Shown in pieces: positions 44,234-53,941 of a stretch of DNA of 64,000 nt. This DNA is from Bacteroidales bacterium (GTDB lineage: Bacteria > Bacteroidota > Bacteroidia > Bacteroidales > UBA932): assembly GCA_017446775.1 (NCBI GenBank), contig JAFSQE010000022.1, positions 1 to 64,000 of the forward strand, given 5' to 3'. The position numbers and the translations under genes are program-made. The notes beneath the pieces were generated by a model, which had not been told where the DNA came from, did not search any database, and was given only the letters and a program-made list of their open reading frames with translations. The first letter of the stretch is position 1. Every line of letters begins with the position of its first letter.

Positions 44234-44803
44234 TTATTTTACACGCTCGCCGTAGGTACGGTCTACCGTGTTGACCCTGATTTTGTCGCCCTGGTTGATG
44301 AACAGGGGCACCATAAGGGTTGCGCCGGTCTCCAGAGTGCACTCCTTGAGGGCGTTGGAAGAGGCGGTATCACCCTTGACTGCGGGCTCGGTGTAGGTCA
44401 CCTCAAGCTCTACGTATGTGGGGAGCTCGCAGGTGAGGCAGCGCTCCTCTTCTCCGGCCAGGAAAATCATCTCTACGGTCTGGCCCTCCTTCATCAGGTC
44501 GGAATTCTCAATCATATCCAGGCCAAGATGAACCTGCTCGAAAGTCTCCGCGTGCATAAAGTTGAAGCCGTCCTCGTCTTTGTAGAGATACTGGTAGGGG
44601 CGGTGCTCCACGGTGATAAGTTCGATCTTTTCGCCCGCGTTCCAGGTTTTCTCCAGGATGCGGCCGTTCTCCAGGTTGCGGAGTTTGGACTTGACGAAAG
44701 CGGGACCCTTGCCGGGCTTAACGTGTTGGAACCATACGATAGAACACGGCTTGCCGTTGAAATCTATGCAAAGTCCGTTTTTGAAATCAGCTGTAGTTGC
44801 CAT
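44234..44803 (-). CDS. efp: Elongation factor P
   Basis: A 189-residue three-domain factor that relieves ribosome stalling at polyproline. The domain I loop is HVKPGKGPAFVKSK with Lys32 at the usual modification site. No modification enzyme gene (epmA, epmB, ymfI-like) is nearby. Confidence 0.97.
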   Translation of the reverse strand: MATTADFKNGLCIDFNGKPCSIVWFQHVKPGKGPAFVKSKLRNLENGRILEKTWNAGEKIELITVEHRPYQYLYKDEDGFNFMHAETFEQVHLGLDMIENSDLMKEGQTVEMIFLAGEEERCLTCELPTYVELEVTYTEPAVKGDTASSNALKECTLETGATLMVPLFINQGDKIRVNTVDRTYGERVK

Positions 44804-44834
44804 ATAGTAAATATCAGTTTGGTTTCTGAAGATG

Positions 44835-44842
44835 CAAATTTA
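44835..44842 (-). promoter_or_regulatory. -7 box of efp
   Basis: TAAATTTG on the minus strand lies 31 nt before the efp ATG. No good -33 element is seen at the normal distance. Confidence 0.5.
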
Positions 44843-44887
44843 ATAAAAGTCGGATAAATAGCCATCTTTGTTACAAACAAATGTACA

Positions 44888-44995
44888 TTAAAAGAGTTCA
44901 GTGATAAGTTCGTAACCGCGCCCCCAAGCATCAACGGGACCGGCCATATGGAAGACGTTGGCGACAAGCAGGTTTCTGCCCCGGGAACCGCCGCA
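44888..44995 (-). pseudogene. Remnant of an AlbA_2/HATPase_c_4-type regulator
   Basis: The minus strand encodes a short peptide with GRNLLVANVFHMAG and VDAWGRGYELITEL before a stop at 44888. This resembles the conserved C-terminal block (RNPLIANVFxxAGYIExWGRG) of ATP-binding transcriptional regulators with an AlbA_2 (Schlafen-like) domain. Nothing upstream in this frame or others looks like the rest of such a protein. The remaining 44804-45100 interval holds only the efp and xylose-operon promoters. Confidence 0.5.
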
Positions 44996-45065
44996 GGGCT
45001 TATTGTAATCATTATGATTATTAAACGGCTGATTTGCGGCTGTTTCTGAGGATTTGTCTGTTTTT

Positions 45066-45096
45066 TTTGAAAGAAAGGCGGTAGTGCGTATTTTAG
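45066..45096 (+). promoter_or_regulatory. Promoter of the xylose operon
   Basis: TTTG at 45066-45069 and TATTTTAG at 45089-45096 are 19 nt apart. The -7 box ends 4 nt before the ATG at 45101, which predicts a leaderless transcript. Only the last two consensus bases deviate. Confidence 0.5.
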
Positions 45097-45100
45097 TAGT

Positions 45101-45811
45101 ATGGAAAACGTTATTGCACCGTGCCACGTATCTATCGACTGTGTGGTCTTCGGCTTTGACGGGGAGCGTTTGAATGTCTTGCTGCTCCGCCGTTATGGAG
45201 AAGACCAGGGTAGTGTGTTCCACGATATGAAGCTGCCGGGCAGCCTTATCTATCAGGATGAGAACCTGGCCGAGGCTGCCTCCAGGGTATTGACGGAACT
45301 CACCGGACTAAAACGTGTCGCGTTGACTCAGTTCAAGGCGTATGGCTCCAAGGATAGGACCAGGGACCCTAAAGATGTTCACTGGCTTGAGCGCGCACAG
45401 CAGACAAAAGTGGAAAGGATTGTGACAGTGGCGTTCTTAGCGCTGACGCGCATCAGCAGGATGCGTCCGCTGACCCAGGTCGAAGCCTGCTGGGTTCCAA
45501 TCGATGAGATCCCGGCGCTGGCTTTTGACCACAACATTATCATTCAGGACTCACTGAATTATCTGCGGAACTATGTCCCGCTGGAACCCTCCAGTATGTT
45601 CCGGCTGCTGCCGCCTCAGTTCACTATTTCCCAACTTCGCAAAGTCTATAACGCCGTTACCGGCGAGCAGATTGATGCCCGCAATTTCTACAAGAAACTC
45701 AAGGTGATGCCATACGTTGTGCCGTCCAAATATAAAGAAACCGGCGTGGCGCATAGGGCGGCCAGACTATTTAACTTCGATACAAAGACATATAACAAAT
45801 ACAGGATATGA
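45101..45811 (+). CDS. Nudix-domain transcriptional regulator of xylose operon
   Basis: A 236-residue protein with an N-terminal Nudix-like domain (about 1-150) and a C-terminal winged helix (about 165-230, QFTISQLRKVYNAVTGEQ). The Nudix box is degenerate (EAASRVLTELTGL lacks most catalytic Glu), so it senses rather than cleaves. It matches the NrtR/AraR-type regulators that control pentose genes in Bacteroides. Its stop overlaps the xylB start by 4 nt, so it probably controls the operon it heads, sensing xylose or a derivative. Confidence 0.85.
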   Translation: MENVIAPCHVSIDCVVFGFDGERLNVLLLRRYGEDQGSVFHDMKLPGSLIYQDENLAEAASRVLTELTGLKRVALTQFKAYGSKDRTRDPKDVHWLERAQQTKVERIVTVAFLALTRISRMRPLTQVEACWVPIDEIPALAFDHNIIIQDSLNYLRNYVPLEPSSMFRLLPPQFTISQLRKVYNAVTGEQIDARNFYKKLKVMPYVVPSKYKETGVAHRAARLFNFDTKTYNKYRI

Positions 45812-47283
45812 TACTTCTGGGATATGATATCGGCAGTTCGTCGGTAAAGGCGGCCCTTGTGGATGCCGCAACCGGCAAGTGCCTTGCTGAAGCCTTTTAT
45901 CCGAAGCAGGAGGCGCCTATAAAGGCGGTACGGCCGGGCTGGGCAGAGCAAAACCCTGATGATTGGTGGGCCTACCTTAAATCGGCAACGGCCGAGGTTC
46001 TCTCGGCAGTGGGGCCGCGTGCCTCTGACATAGGTGCGATAGGCATTTCTTATCAGATGCACGGACTTGTGTGTGTAGACAAGAATCTAAGTCCGCTCAG
46101 AGACTCCATAATCTGGTGTGATTCGCGTGCTGTGGCCTACGGGCAAAAGGCTTTTGAAAAGATAGGTGCGCAGAATTGCCTGGCCCATACTCTAAATTCT
46201 CCAGGAAACTTCACCGCTGCAAAACTGGCATGGGTCAAAGAGAACGAGCCGGAACTGTACAGGCAGATATACAAGATAATGCTTCCGGGCGATTGGATTG
46301 CAGCCCGGCTGACCGGAGAAGCCAGAACCACAATAAGCGGTCTTTCAGAGGGCGTTATGTGGGATTTTGAGCAGGGCAAACCTGCCGATCTGGTCCTGGA
46401 CGCACTCGGTTTGGATAAAGACCTTCTGGCTGATATCTGTCCGACCTTTGGCGACCAGGGGCATCTTGGCCGCGTTGCGGCGCAGGAACTTGGGCTCCCG
46501 GCAGGCATACCGGTCTCTTACAGGGCCGGTGACCAGCCGAACAACGCACTGTCGCTGGCAGTGCTGCGTCCGGGCGAAATCGCTGCCACCGCCGGAACCT
46601 CAGGCGTGGTTTATGGGGTGAGTGGCCAGGTTCAGTATGACCCGCAGTCCAGGGTCAATACCTTTGCACACGTAAATCACTCTTCTGAAAGCCCCCGCCT
46701 TGGAATCTTGTTATGCCTTAACGGGGCGGGAATACTGAACGCCTGGGCGCGCCGTAATCTGGCTCCGGAAGGGTACGACTATAAAACCATAGACACACTG
46801 GCCGCATCTGTTCCCATCGGGTCGGAAGGGGTTAGCATACTCCCGTTCGGCAATGGCGCAGAGCGCATACTTGGCAATAAGAATGCGGGGTGCAGCATCC
46901 ACGGGGTAGATTTCAACCGACACGATCAAAAACATCTGCTTCGCGCTGCCCAGGAGGGTGTCGCCTTTGCCTTCCGCTACGGTATCGACATTATGAAGGG
47001 CATCGGCATGGAACTCAAGACGATTCATGCCGGACGGGCGAATATGTTCCTGTCGCCCGTATTTGCCCGGACGCTTGCAGGAGTCACGGGTGCCACGATA
47101 GAGCTATATGACACCGACGGAGCAGTAGGCGCAGCCCGCGGTGCCGGAATCGGCTGCGGCGTTTACAAGACGGCGACGGAGGCATTCTCTACGCTGGAAC
47201 GTCTCGCAGTCATAGAGCCGGAGAATACCGAAGAATACGAGGCGGCTTATTTCCGCTGGTCAAATTTGCTGACAAATAACTAA
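45808..47283 (+). CDS. xylB: Xylulokinase
   Basis: A 491-residue FGGY kinase making D-xylulose 5-phosphate from D-xylulose. LLGYDIGSSSVKAAL opens the nucleotide-binding domain and SYRAGDQPNNAL carries the catalytic Asp. It is coupled to the regulator gene by a 4-nt overlap and precedes xylA by 7 nt. Confidence 0.93.
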   Translation: MILLGYDIGSSSVKAALVDAATGKCLAEAFYPKQEAPIKAVRPGWAEQNPDDWWAYLKSATAEVLSAVGPRASDIGAIGISYQMHGLVCVDKNLSPLRDSIIWCDSRAVAYGQKAFEKIGAQNCLAHTLNSPGNFTAAKLAWVKENEPELYRQIYKIMLPGDWIAARLTGEARTTISGLSEGVMWDFEQGKPADLVLDALGLDKDLLADICPTFGDQGHLGRVAAQELGLPAGIPVSYRAGDQPNNALSLAVLRPGEIAATAGTSGVVYGVSGQVQYDPQSRVNTFAHVNHSSESPRLGILLCLNGAGILNAWARRNLAPEGYDYKTIDTLAASVPIGSEGVSILPFGNGAERILGNKNAGCSIHGVDFNRHDQKHLLRAAQEGVAFAFRYGIDIMKGIGMELKTIHAGRANMFLSPVFARTLAGVTGATIELYDTDGAVGAARGAGIGCGVYKTATEAFSTLERLAVIEPENTEEYEAAYFRWSNLLTNN

Positions 47284-47290
47284 AAGATAT

Positions 47291-48604
47291 ATGAAAGAGT
47301 TTTTTCCACAGATTAAAAAAATTGCCTTTGAGGGCCCTGCTAGCAAGAACCCGTTGGTATTTCACTATTACGATGCCGAGGCCGAAGTGCTTGGCAAAAA
47401 GATGAAGGACTGGATGCGCTATGCAATGGCCTGGTGGCACACTCTCGGGCCTGCCAGCGCCGACCCGTTCGGCGGTCAGACGCGTCACTACGAATGGGAA
47501 AAGGCTGCAGACCCCATGCAGCGCGCTTTTGACAAGGCGGATGCCGGTTTTGAGATTATGCAGAAGCTGGGCATCGGTTATTTCTGCTTCCACGACGTAG
47601 ACCTTGTTGAAGAAGGAGAGACGATAGAGGAGTATGAGCGGCGGATGAAGGAGATTACCGCCTATCTGAAAACAAAGATGGACGCCACTGGCATAAAGTG
47701 CCTCTGGGGTACTGCCAATGTGTTCGGTCACGAACGCTATACCAACGGTGCTGCCACCAATCCCGATTTTGACGTAGTGGCCCGGGCTGCAGTGCAAATC
47801 AAGAACGCCCTTGATGCGACCATCGCCCTTGATGGCGAGAATTATGTCTTCTGGGGTGGCAGGGAAGGTTACTACACCCTGTTCAACACCCAGATGCAGC
47901 GGGAGAAGGACCATCTGGCCCGTATGCTTACAGCTGCCCGTGACTACGCCCGCGGCAAAGGATTCAAGGGAACGTTCCTTATCGAGCCCAAGCCGATGGA
48001 GCCCACCAAGCATCAGTACGATGTCGATACCGAGACGGTTATCGGATTCCTTCGTGCGAACGGCCTGGATAAGGACTTCAAGGTGAACATAGAGGTCAAT
48101 CACGCCACTCTGGCGGGTCATACGTTTGAGCACGAACTGGCAGTGGCGGTGGACAATGGTATGCTGGGATCCATAGATGCCAACCGCGGCGACCCTCAGA
48201 ACGGCTGGGATACCGATCAGTTCCCTAACAATGACTTGGAGATGACGGCAGCAATGCTCCAGATAGTACGTAACGGTGGCTTCGGCACCGGCGGCACCAA
48301 CTTCGATGCCAAGCTGCGCCGCTCTTCCATCGATCCTGAAGATATTTTCATCGCCCATATCAGCGGTATGGATACGCTTGCCCACGCCCTTGTCAATGCG
48401 GCGGCAATAGTATCCGAATCGCCTATTCCCGCGATGGTAAAGGCAAGATATGCCTCTTTTGACAGTGGCCTGGGCAAGGCGTTCGAGCAGGGCAAGGCTT
48501 CGCTGGAAGACCTTGTAAGACATGCAAAGACCCAGGGAGAACCCGCTAGGAGATCCGGCAGCCAGGAGCTGTACGAAACACTTGTTACGTTGTACAGTAA
48601 ATAG
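47291..48604 (+). CDS. xylA: Xylose isomerase
   Basis: A 437-residue TIM-barrel enzyme converting D-xylose to D-xylulose. Metal- and substrate-site motifs are visible: FCFHDVD (catalytic His), VFWGGREGY and FLIEPKPMEPTKHQYD. Length fits the class II xylose isomerases of Bacteroidota. Confidence 0.97.
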   Translation: MKEFFPQIKKIAFEGPASKNPLVFHYYDAEAEVLGKKMKDWMRYAMAWWHTLGPASADPFGGQTRHYEWEKAADPMQRAFDKADAGFEIMQKLGIGYFCFHDVDLVEEGETIEEYERRMKEITAYLKTKMDATGIKCLWGTANVFGHERYTNGAATNPDFDVVARAAVQIKNALDATIALDGENYVFWGGREGYYTLFNTQMQREKDHLARMLTAARDYARGKGFKGTFLIEPKPMEPTKHQYDVDTETVIGFLRANGLDKDFKVNIEVNHATLAGHTFEHELAVAVDNGMLGSIDANRGDPQNGWDTDQFPNNDLEMTAAMLQIVRNGGFGTGGTNFDAKLRRSSIDPEDIFIAHISGMDTLAHALVNAAAIVSESPIPAMVKARYASFDSGLGKAFEQGKASLEDLVRHAKTQGEPARRSGSQELYETLVTLYSK

Positions 48605-48611
48605 AGGAAGG

Positions 48612-50027
48612 ATGACTACTGCTTATAGGCAAACAGGCAGCCCCCTGTATCTGATAGGAATAGTTCTGGTAGCGGTATTGGGAGGCCTGCTGTTTGGATA
48701 TGATACCGCTGTTATTTCTGGCGCCGAATCCGGATTGCAGTCGTTTTTCTCTTCGGCACAGGATTTTGTCTATTCCGATGCCGTTCACGGCTTCACTACT
48801 GCGAGTGCTTTGATAGGGTGCGTAATCGGCGCTCTGCTCTCCGGCGTGCTGTCGGCAAGACTGGGTCGCAAAAAGACCCTTTTTATCGCAGGTATCCTCT
48901 TTCTGCTCTCGGCACTCGGGTCAGGCTATCCGGAGACGTTCTTCTTCAAGAAAGACATGCCTTGCCTGGCGCTTCTGATAACCTTCAACGCCTACAGGAT
49001 ATTGGGTGGCATAGGTGTCGGCCTGGCCTCTGCAATATGCCCGATGTACATTGCAGAAGTTGCTCCTGCGGGCCGCAGGGGCAGGCTTGTGTCGTGGAAC
49101 CAGTTCGCTATCATCTTTGGCCAGCTGGTAGTTTATTTTGTGAATTTCCTCATTATCCGCTCGCACGCGGATGATCCCGCACTGACGGCCTGGACGGCCC
49201 AGGTGGGGTGGAGACTTATGTTTGTCTCCGAGGCGGTTCCGGCTGCCCTTTTTGCTATCCTGGTACTCCTGATTCCAGAATCTCCCCGTTTTCTGACGAT
49301 GGCGGGACAAGAGGATAAGGCTCTTGCAGTGTTGTCCAACATCAACGGTGAGTCCAAGGCGCGGGAGATACTTGCCAATATCAGGGAGACTGTCACAGAG
49401 AAGACCGAGCCTCTGTTTACATACGGGTGGCTGGTGGTATTCATCGGCTGCATGCTGTCGGTATTCCAGCAGATTATCGGTATAAATGCCGTCCTATATT
49501 TCGCTCCGAGGATATTCGAATCGATGGGCGTGACGGACAATATGCTCTTTACCGTAATTATGGGAATCATCAACATCACCTTCACCCTGGTGGCAGTATT
49601 TACGGTAGAGAAGATAGGCCGCAAGCCGCTGCTCATCAGCGGATCGATAGGTATGGCTGTGGGCGCGATAGCGGTGGCCCTGAGCAATGTGGCCACGCTG
49701 CCGGCCTGGGTGCCGGTTGCCGGCATTATGGTTTACAGCGCATCGTTTATGTTCAGCTGGGGCCCGATATGCTGGGTTTATATCGCCGAACTGTTCCCGA
49801 ATACAATCCGCAGTCACGCTACTGCCGTGGCCGTGGCATTCCAGTGGGTGTTCAACTTTATCGTCTCCAGTACGTTTGTACCGTTGTACAACCACAGTCA
49901 TTTTCTGGCATACATCATCTACGGAATCATCTGCATTATCGCGGCGATATTCGTGTGGAGACTTGTGCCTGAGACCAAGGGGAAAACCCTGGAGGATATG
50001 ACAAGGCTTTGGAAAAAGAATAAATAA
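48612..50027 (+). CDS. Sugar:H+ symporter, MFS sugar porter (xylose)
   Basis: A 471-residue inner-membrane transporter with twelve hydrophobic segments. GLLFGYDTAVISG, SARLGRKKTLF, PESPRFL and PETKGKTLED are the sugar porter signatures. I chose the ATG at 48612 behind GAGGAAGG; an upstream in-frame start at 48522 would lie inside xylA. Xylose as substrate follows from the operon. Confidence 0.92.
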   Translation: MTTAYRQTGSPLYLIGIVLVAVLGGLLFGYDTAVISGAESGLQSFFSSAQDFVYSDAVHGFTTASALIGCVIGALLSGVLSARLGRKKTLFIAGILFLLSALGSGYPETFFFKKDMPCLALLITFNAYRILGGIGVGLASAICPMYIAEVAPAGRRGRLVSWNQFAIIFGQLVVYFVNFLIIRSHADDPALTAWTAQVGWRLMFVSEAVPAALFAILVLLIPESPRFLTMAGQEDKALAVLSNINGESKAREILANIRETVTEKTEPLFTYGWLVVFIGCMLSVFQQIIGINAVLYFAPRIFESMGVTDNMLFTVIMGIINITFTLVAVFTVEKIGRKPLLISGSIGMAVGAIAVALSNVATLPAWVPVAGIMVYSASFMFSWGPICWVYIAELFPNTIRSHATAVAVAFQWVFNFIVSSTFVPLYNHSHFLAYIIYGIICIIAAIFVWRLVPETKGKTLEDMTRLWKKNK

Positions 50028-52114
50028 TGAAACGACTGATTGTTTCGCTGATTGCCCTCGCGGCCGTTTCTTTAAGCGCAGTGGCCGTGGATGATGAGCA
50101 GGTGCGCCTTCTGGTTTCCAGATTGACATTGGAAGAGAAGGCCGCACTGATGCGGTTTGAATCGCCTGCGATTCCGCGTCTGGACATTCCTGAATACAAC
50201 TGGTGGAACGAGGCTCTGCACGGAGTGGCGCGCAACGGCTATGCCACAATGTTTCCGATGCCAATCGGAATGGCGGCTTCGTTTGATGACGAACTACTGT
50301 GTGGAGTTTTCTCTGCAGTTAGCGATGAGGCGATAGTGAAATACAGGCAGGGCCTGCAGGAGAAGGCTGATAATCCGCAGGTGAGCCTTTGGTATAAAGG
50401 CCTTAGTTTCTGGACTCCAAACATCAACATTTTCCGTGATCCAAGATGGGGACGTGGTATGGAGACTTATGGCGAGGATCCTTACCTGACAGGAGTGATG
50501 GGTTGCGCGGTGGTGCGTGGCCTTCAGGGCATGAGGGGCGAAAAAGTACACGCCTGCGCAAAGCACTATGCCGTACATTCAGGTCCCGAATACAGCCGGC
50601 ATCATTTCAATGCAGAAGTGTCCGAGCGCGACTTGCGCGAGACCTATCTGCCGGCATTCAAGGATCTGGTGCAGAAGGCGGATGTGCAGGAGGTGATGTT
50701 TGCTTACAACAGCTTCCGCGGCGAGCCGTGCGGGGCATCGAAATACCTTCTGCAGGATATCCTTCGGGGGGAGTGGGGCTACAAGGGCATTATCCTGAGT
50801 GACTGCGGCGCAGTGCAGGATTTCTATGATGAAGGATGCCACGGATACTGTGCCGACAGGGCAGAGGCTTCCGCGGCAACTGTGAAGGCCGGAACACAGC
50901 TGGAATGCGGCTGGGCTTTCCCCGGCATAATAGAGGCTGTCCAGGCTGTCATCCTGGATGAAAAACTTTTGGATGCGGCGCTCGAGAAGCTGCTCTACGA
51001 GCGGATGCGGCTGGAAGAGAATGCGGCGGCGTATCCTGTTGATGAAGAAGACCTTTGCAGCGAAGCGAACCGCGAACTCTCTCTAAAGATGGCAAGGGAG
51101 AGTATGGTCCTTTTGAAAAATGACGGCATACTTCCGCTGAGCTCAGAAGGGAAGATAGCCCTCACGGGCCCCAATGCTGCCGACGCGGTGATGATGTGGG
51201 GCAACTATAACGGCACACCGCACCATACTGTCACCCTTCTGGAAGCTCTGCAGGCAAGAATTCCCGATTTGAAATATGTGGCCGGCTGCCCGTTGGCGGC
51301 AGGCGAAGTCGATATGGCGATGCTCCTGGCCGGATTGGAAGGCTACGATACCGTGATTTTTGCAGGCGGTATCTCTCCCGCCCTCGAAGGGGAGGAGATG
51401 CCCGTCCAGATACCCGGATTCCTTGGTGGAGACCGCACATCCATAGAGTTACCTGCAGTCCAGAGAGAAACAGTTGCAGCACTGGTGCAGGCAGGGAAAA
51501 AGGTGGTCTTTGTCAACTTTTCCGGTAGCGCCATCGCACTTGAGCCGGAGAGCCGGATTTGCTCTGCTATTTTGCAGGCGTGGTATCCCGGTCAGGAAGG
51601 CGGAACCGCTGTTGCAGATGTGCTGCTGGGCGACTTCAACCCGTGTGGCAAACTTCCTGTGACCTTCTATCGCAGTACCGGTCAGTTGCCCGATTACGAG
51701 AATTACGATATGGCCGGCCATACCTATCGTTTTATGAAAGAAGAGCCGTTGTATCCGTTTGGATATGGTCTGAGTTATACATCTTTCAAGATAGGCAAAC
51801 CGCGTGTCCGCTGGGGCAGGAAAGTTGTTGTAAGGGTAAAGAATACCGGTGACCGCGATGGCGAAGAGGTGGTGCAGCTTTATCTGCGTAAAGAAGATGA
51901 TCCGGGCGGTCCGGTAAAGACCCTGCGCGGTTTCAAGCGTGTCAGAGTCCCTGCCCATCGTTCCCGCCGGGTCGTTATACCGCTCACTCCCGCGACATTC
52001 AACTGGTGGTCAGAAGAGGCTCAGGACGTTGTGCCTTCTTCTGGCAAGTTTACCATAATGGTCGGTACCAGCTCCGCCGAAGGCGACCTGCAGACAAAGC
52101 GTATATTACGCTAA
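50027..52114 (+). CDS. GH3 family beta-xylosidase/beta-glucosidase
   Basis: A 695-residue exported GH3 enzyme with a signal peptide (about 1-20). YNWWNEALHGV, FWTPNINIFRDPRWGRG and the nucleophile Asp259 in IILSDCGA place it with the Xyl3A-like beta-xylosidases. A fibronectin-III-like domain closes the protein. Its ATG shares one base with the transporter stop codon, so it is the last gene of the xylose operon and would release xylose for import. Confidence 0.9.
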   Translation: MKRLIVSLIALAAVSLSAVAVDDEQVRLLVSRLTLEEKAALMRFESPAIPRLDIPEYNWWNEALHGVARNGYATMFPMPIGMAASFDDELLCGVFSAVSDEAIVKYRQGLQEKADNPQVSLWYKGLSFWTPNINIFRDPRWGRGMETYGEDPYLTGVMGCAVVRGLQGMRGEKVHACAKHYAVHSGPEYSRHHFNAEVSERDLRETYLPAFKDLVQKADVQEVMFAYNSFRGEPCGASKYLLQDILRGEWGYKGIILSDCGAVQDFYDEGCHGYCADRAEASAATVKAGTQLECGWAFPGIIEAVQAVILDEKLLDAALEKLLYERMRLEENAAAYPVDEEDLCSEANRELSLKMARESMVLLKNDGILPLSSEGKIALTGPNAADAVMMWGNYNGTPHHTVTLLEALQARIPDLKYVAGCPLAAGEVDMAMLLAGLEGYDTVIFAGGISPALEGEEMPVQIPGFLGGDRTSIELPAVQRETVAALVQAGKKVVFVNFSGSAIALEPESRICSAILQAWYPGQEGGTAVADVLLGDFNPCGKLPVTFYRSTGQLPDYENYDMAGHTYRFMKEEPLYPFGYGLSYTSFKIGKPRVRWGRKVVVRVKNTGDRDGEEVVQLYLRKEDDPGGPVKTLRGFKRVRVPAHRSRRVVIPLTPATFNWWSEEAQDVVPSSGKFTIMVGTSSAEGDLQTKRILR

Positions 52115-52129
52115 GCCTTATTCCGGCGA

Positions 52130-53902
52130 TTATCGGGCTTTGTAGGTTTCTACAGAAAAAGCTTTGGGTCGCTGCATGGTTTCTGTGTAGACATTACCGA
52201 AGCGGTCCCTGACGGTTATCTGCAGGGTAGAGGTGGGACTGGAGGCGTGCACCTTGAAGAAGTGGGTCCATAGTTCGGTGGGGAATGTCGGGTCGTCGGT
52301 CTTGCAGTAGCGCGGGGCGGTGTAGGCGATAATGTGCAACGGGTCATACTCCCATACGCTCTGCACCTCCAGCGGAGTGCCCTCTTCCGTAACGGTAATG
52401 ATCCACTGTGGATCCCAGTACCATATATTCAGCAGGACATCGTTGCTGGAGTATTTTGACATCGCGCTGATATATGTGTTGAATCCCTTCTTGTTCGAAG
52501 CTATTGCGGGCTTCACGACCTTCTTGACCTCGTTCATGTCGTATGAACGGAACTGGTAGTCGATGGGATAGCCTGCCGCCTTGTAGCGCCAGGTGAGCTT
52601 CCTCCCCGATGCTTTTACTATAGTATATCCCGACGGCGCTCCGTCCTGGGCGACAAGCACTCCCGATTCTTTCCCGGACCACCACCAATCGGCGCAAACC
52701 GCACCTGAATTGTGCTCATAGAGCCCGTTGTAGGGATTCACATAGTTGCATGTGTTGTGGGTATGGCCGGTAAAGAAGTGCACTTGATACCCCTCCAATG
52801 CCTTGAGAAACTCGTTGTTCTGAACGCCGGAGGTGCCGGTGAGGCCGGCTTTGAATGAATAAGACTCACCCGAAACAGGCTTGAAAACAGGGGCGTGCAT
52901 AGTGATGAACAACGGAGTCGATTTTGCCACGTGCGCCAGGTCTTTCTTCATCCAGTCGAATTGTTCGCGGGTGATATCCACCGCATAGTACTTGCGGTTG
53001 CCCTCTCCGGCAGAGATATTGGTATAGTCGATGTTGTCCATCACAATCACGTGGAACAGCCCCAGATTGAACGAATAGAACGTCGGGGTGAGGATATCCC
53101 GGTATGGCTGCTCTTTATTGAAGTCCCCCGAGCGGTCCATATCGTTGTCGTGGTTGCCCATTGTGTGCCAGAACTGGATGCCGGAGAAATCTGCATTGAC
53201 CTCGTCCAGGTAGTTGCCAAGACCGAAATTGTTCACATACCAGTAGCAGTCCCAGGTCATGTCTCCCAGGGTGATTACGTATTCCTTGCCTTCCGTGGCA
53301 TTGATTGTTGCGTTCAAATCTTCTGCAAAGGCGCGGAACTGAACCAGGTCATTGGTACGTCTGGCCAGGTGCATATCGCCCAGCACATAGAGGGTGAAAT
53401 CGTCGCTGCCGGTGTGGGTGAGGGTAAAGTCGTGGCGCTCAGGGGTGCTTGCCCCAACCACCAGGGGTTCCCAGAAATGGGGAAGGACGCCTTCTGAGGG
53501 CACTTCATAGCCGCTCGGAACCGATATCCACACATAGCGGTATTTTTTCCTGGAGGGTATCTGGTAAATGCCGTATTCATCTGTTGTGACGACTTCTATA
53601 CCATCGCTCACCACTACTCCGGGGACGCCGTTGCCCTCGCAGGTGACAATGCCGTAAATGGTGCTGCCGCCTGTCGGCTCCACAACGCCGCCGGTCCCTT
53701 GACTTTCCTGCTGGCCGCCGCCTTCGCCGCCGGGCTGGTTGCCGGGATCTTCTGTGCTGCCTCCGCCGCTTTCGCCGCCGTTGTCATCTACCTGGTTTTG
53801 CTGGTTCTGTTCTCCGTTATCGGGATTGGGCAGCTCGCCGCAGGAAGCGGCAAACAGGGCGATGACAAGAATCGTCAGAAAGTTGTAAAGCAGCCGTTTC
53901 AT
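52130..53902 (-). CDS. Calcineurin-like phosphoesterase lipoprotein
   Basis: A 590-residue lipoprotein (lipobox ending FAASC). A low-complexity linker rich in Gly, Gln, Asn and Glu (about 25-80) precedes an Ig-like N-terminal domain (about 80-165). The metallophosphoesterase core has LGDMHLARRT, TLGDMTWDCY, TMGNHDND and FTGHTHNTC, a complete metal site. A C-terminal Ig-like domain follows. The three-part layout is common in Bacteroidota. Substrate unknown. It has its own -7 box. Confidence 0.88.
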   Translation of the reverse strand: MKRLLYNFLTILVIALFAASCGELPNPDNGEQNQQNQVDDNGGESGGGSTEDPGNQPGGEGGGQQESQGTGGVVEPTGGSTIYGIVTCEGNGVPGVVVSDGIEVVTTDEYGIYQIPSRKKYRYVWISVPSGYEVPSEGVLPHFWEPLVVGASTPERHDFTLTHTGSDDFTLYVLGDMHLARRTNDLVQFRAFAEDLNATINATEGKEYVITLGDMTWDCYWYVNNFGLGNYLDEVNADFSGIQFWHTMGNHDNDMDRSGDFNKEQPYRDILTPTFYSFNLGLFHVIVMDNIDYTNISAGEGNRKYYAVDITREQFDWMKKDLAHVAKSTPLFITMHAPVFKPVSGESYSFKAGLTGTSGVQNNEFLKALEGYQVHFFTGHTHNTCNYVNPYNGLYEHNSGAVCADWWWSGKESGVLVAQDGAPSGYTIVKASGRKLTWRYKAAGYPIDYQFRSYDMNEVKKVVKPAIASNKKGFNTYISAMSKYSSNDVLLNIWYWDPQWIITVTEEGTPLEVQSVWEYDPLHIIAYTAPRYCKTDDPTFPTELWTHFFKVHASSPTSTLQITVRDRFGNVYTETMQRPKAFSVETYKAR

Positions 53903-53927
53903 TCCACAGAATTATTTATAACAATTA

Positions 53928-53935
53928 CAAATCTA
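53928..53935 (-). promoter_or_regulatory. -7 box of the metallophosphoesterase gene
   Basis: TAGATTTG on the minus strand matches TAnnTTTG and lies 25 nt before the ATG at 53902, within the 39-nt gap behind the GH43 gene. Confidence 0.45.
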
Positions 53936-53941
53936 ACAAAT

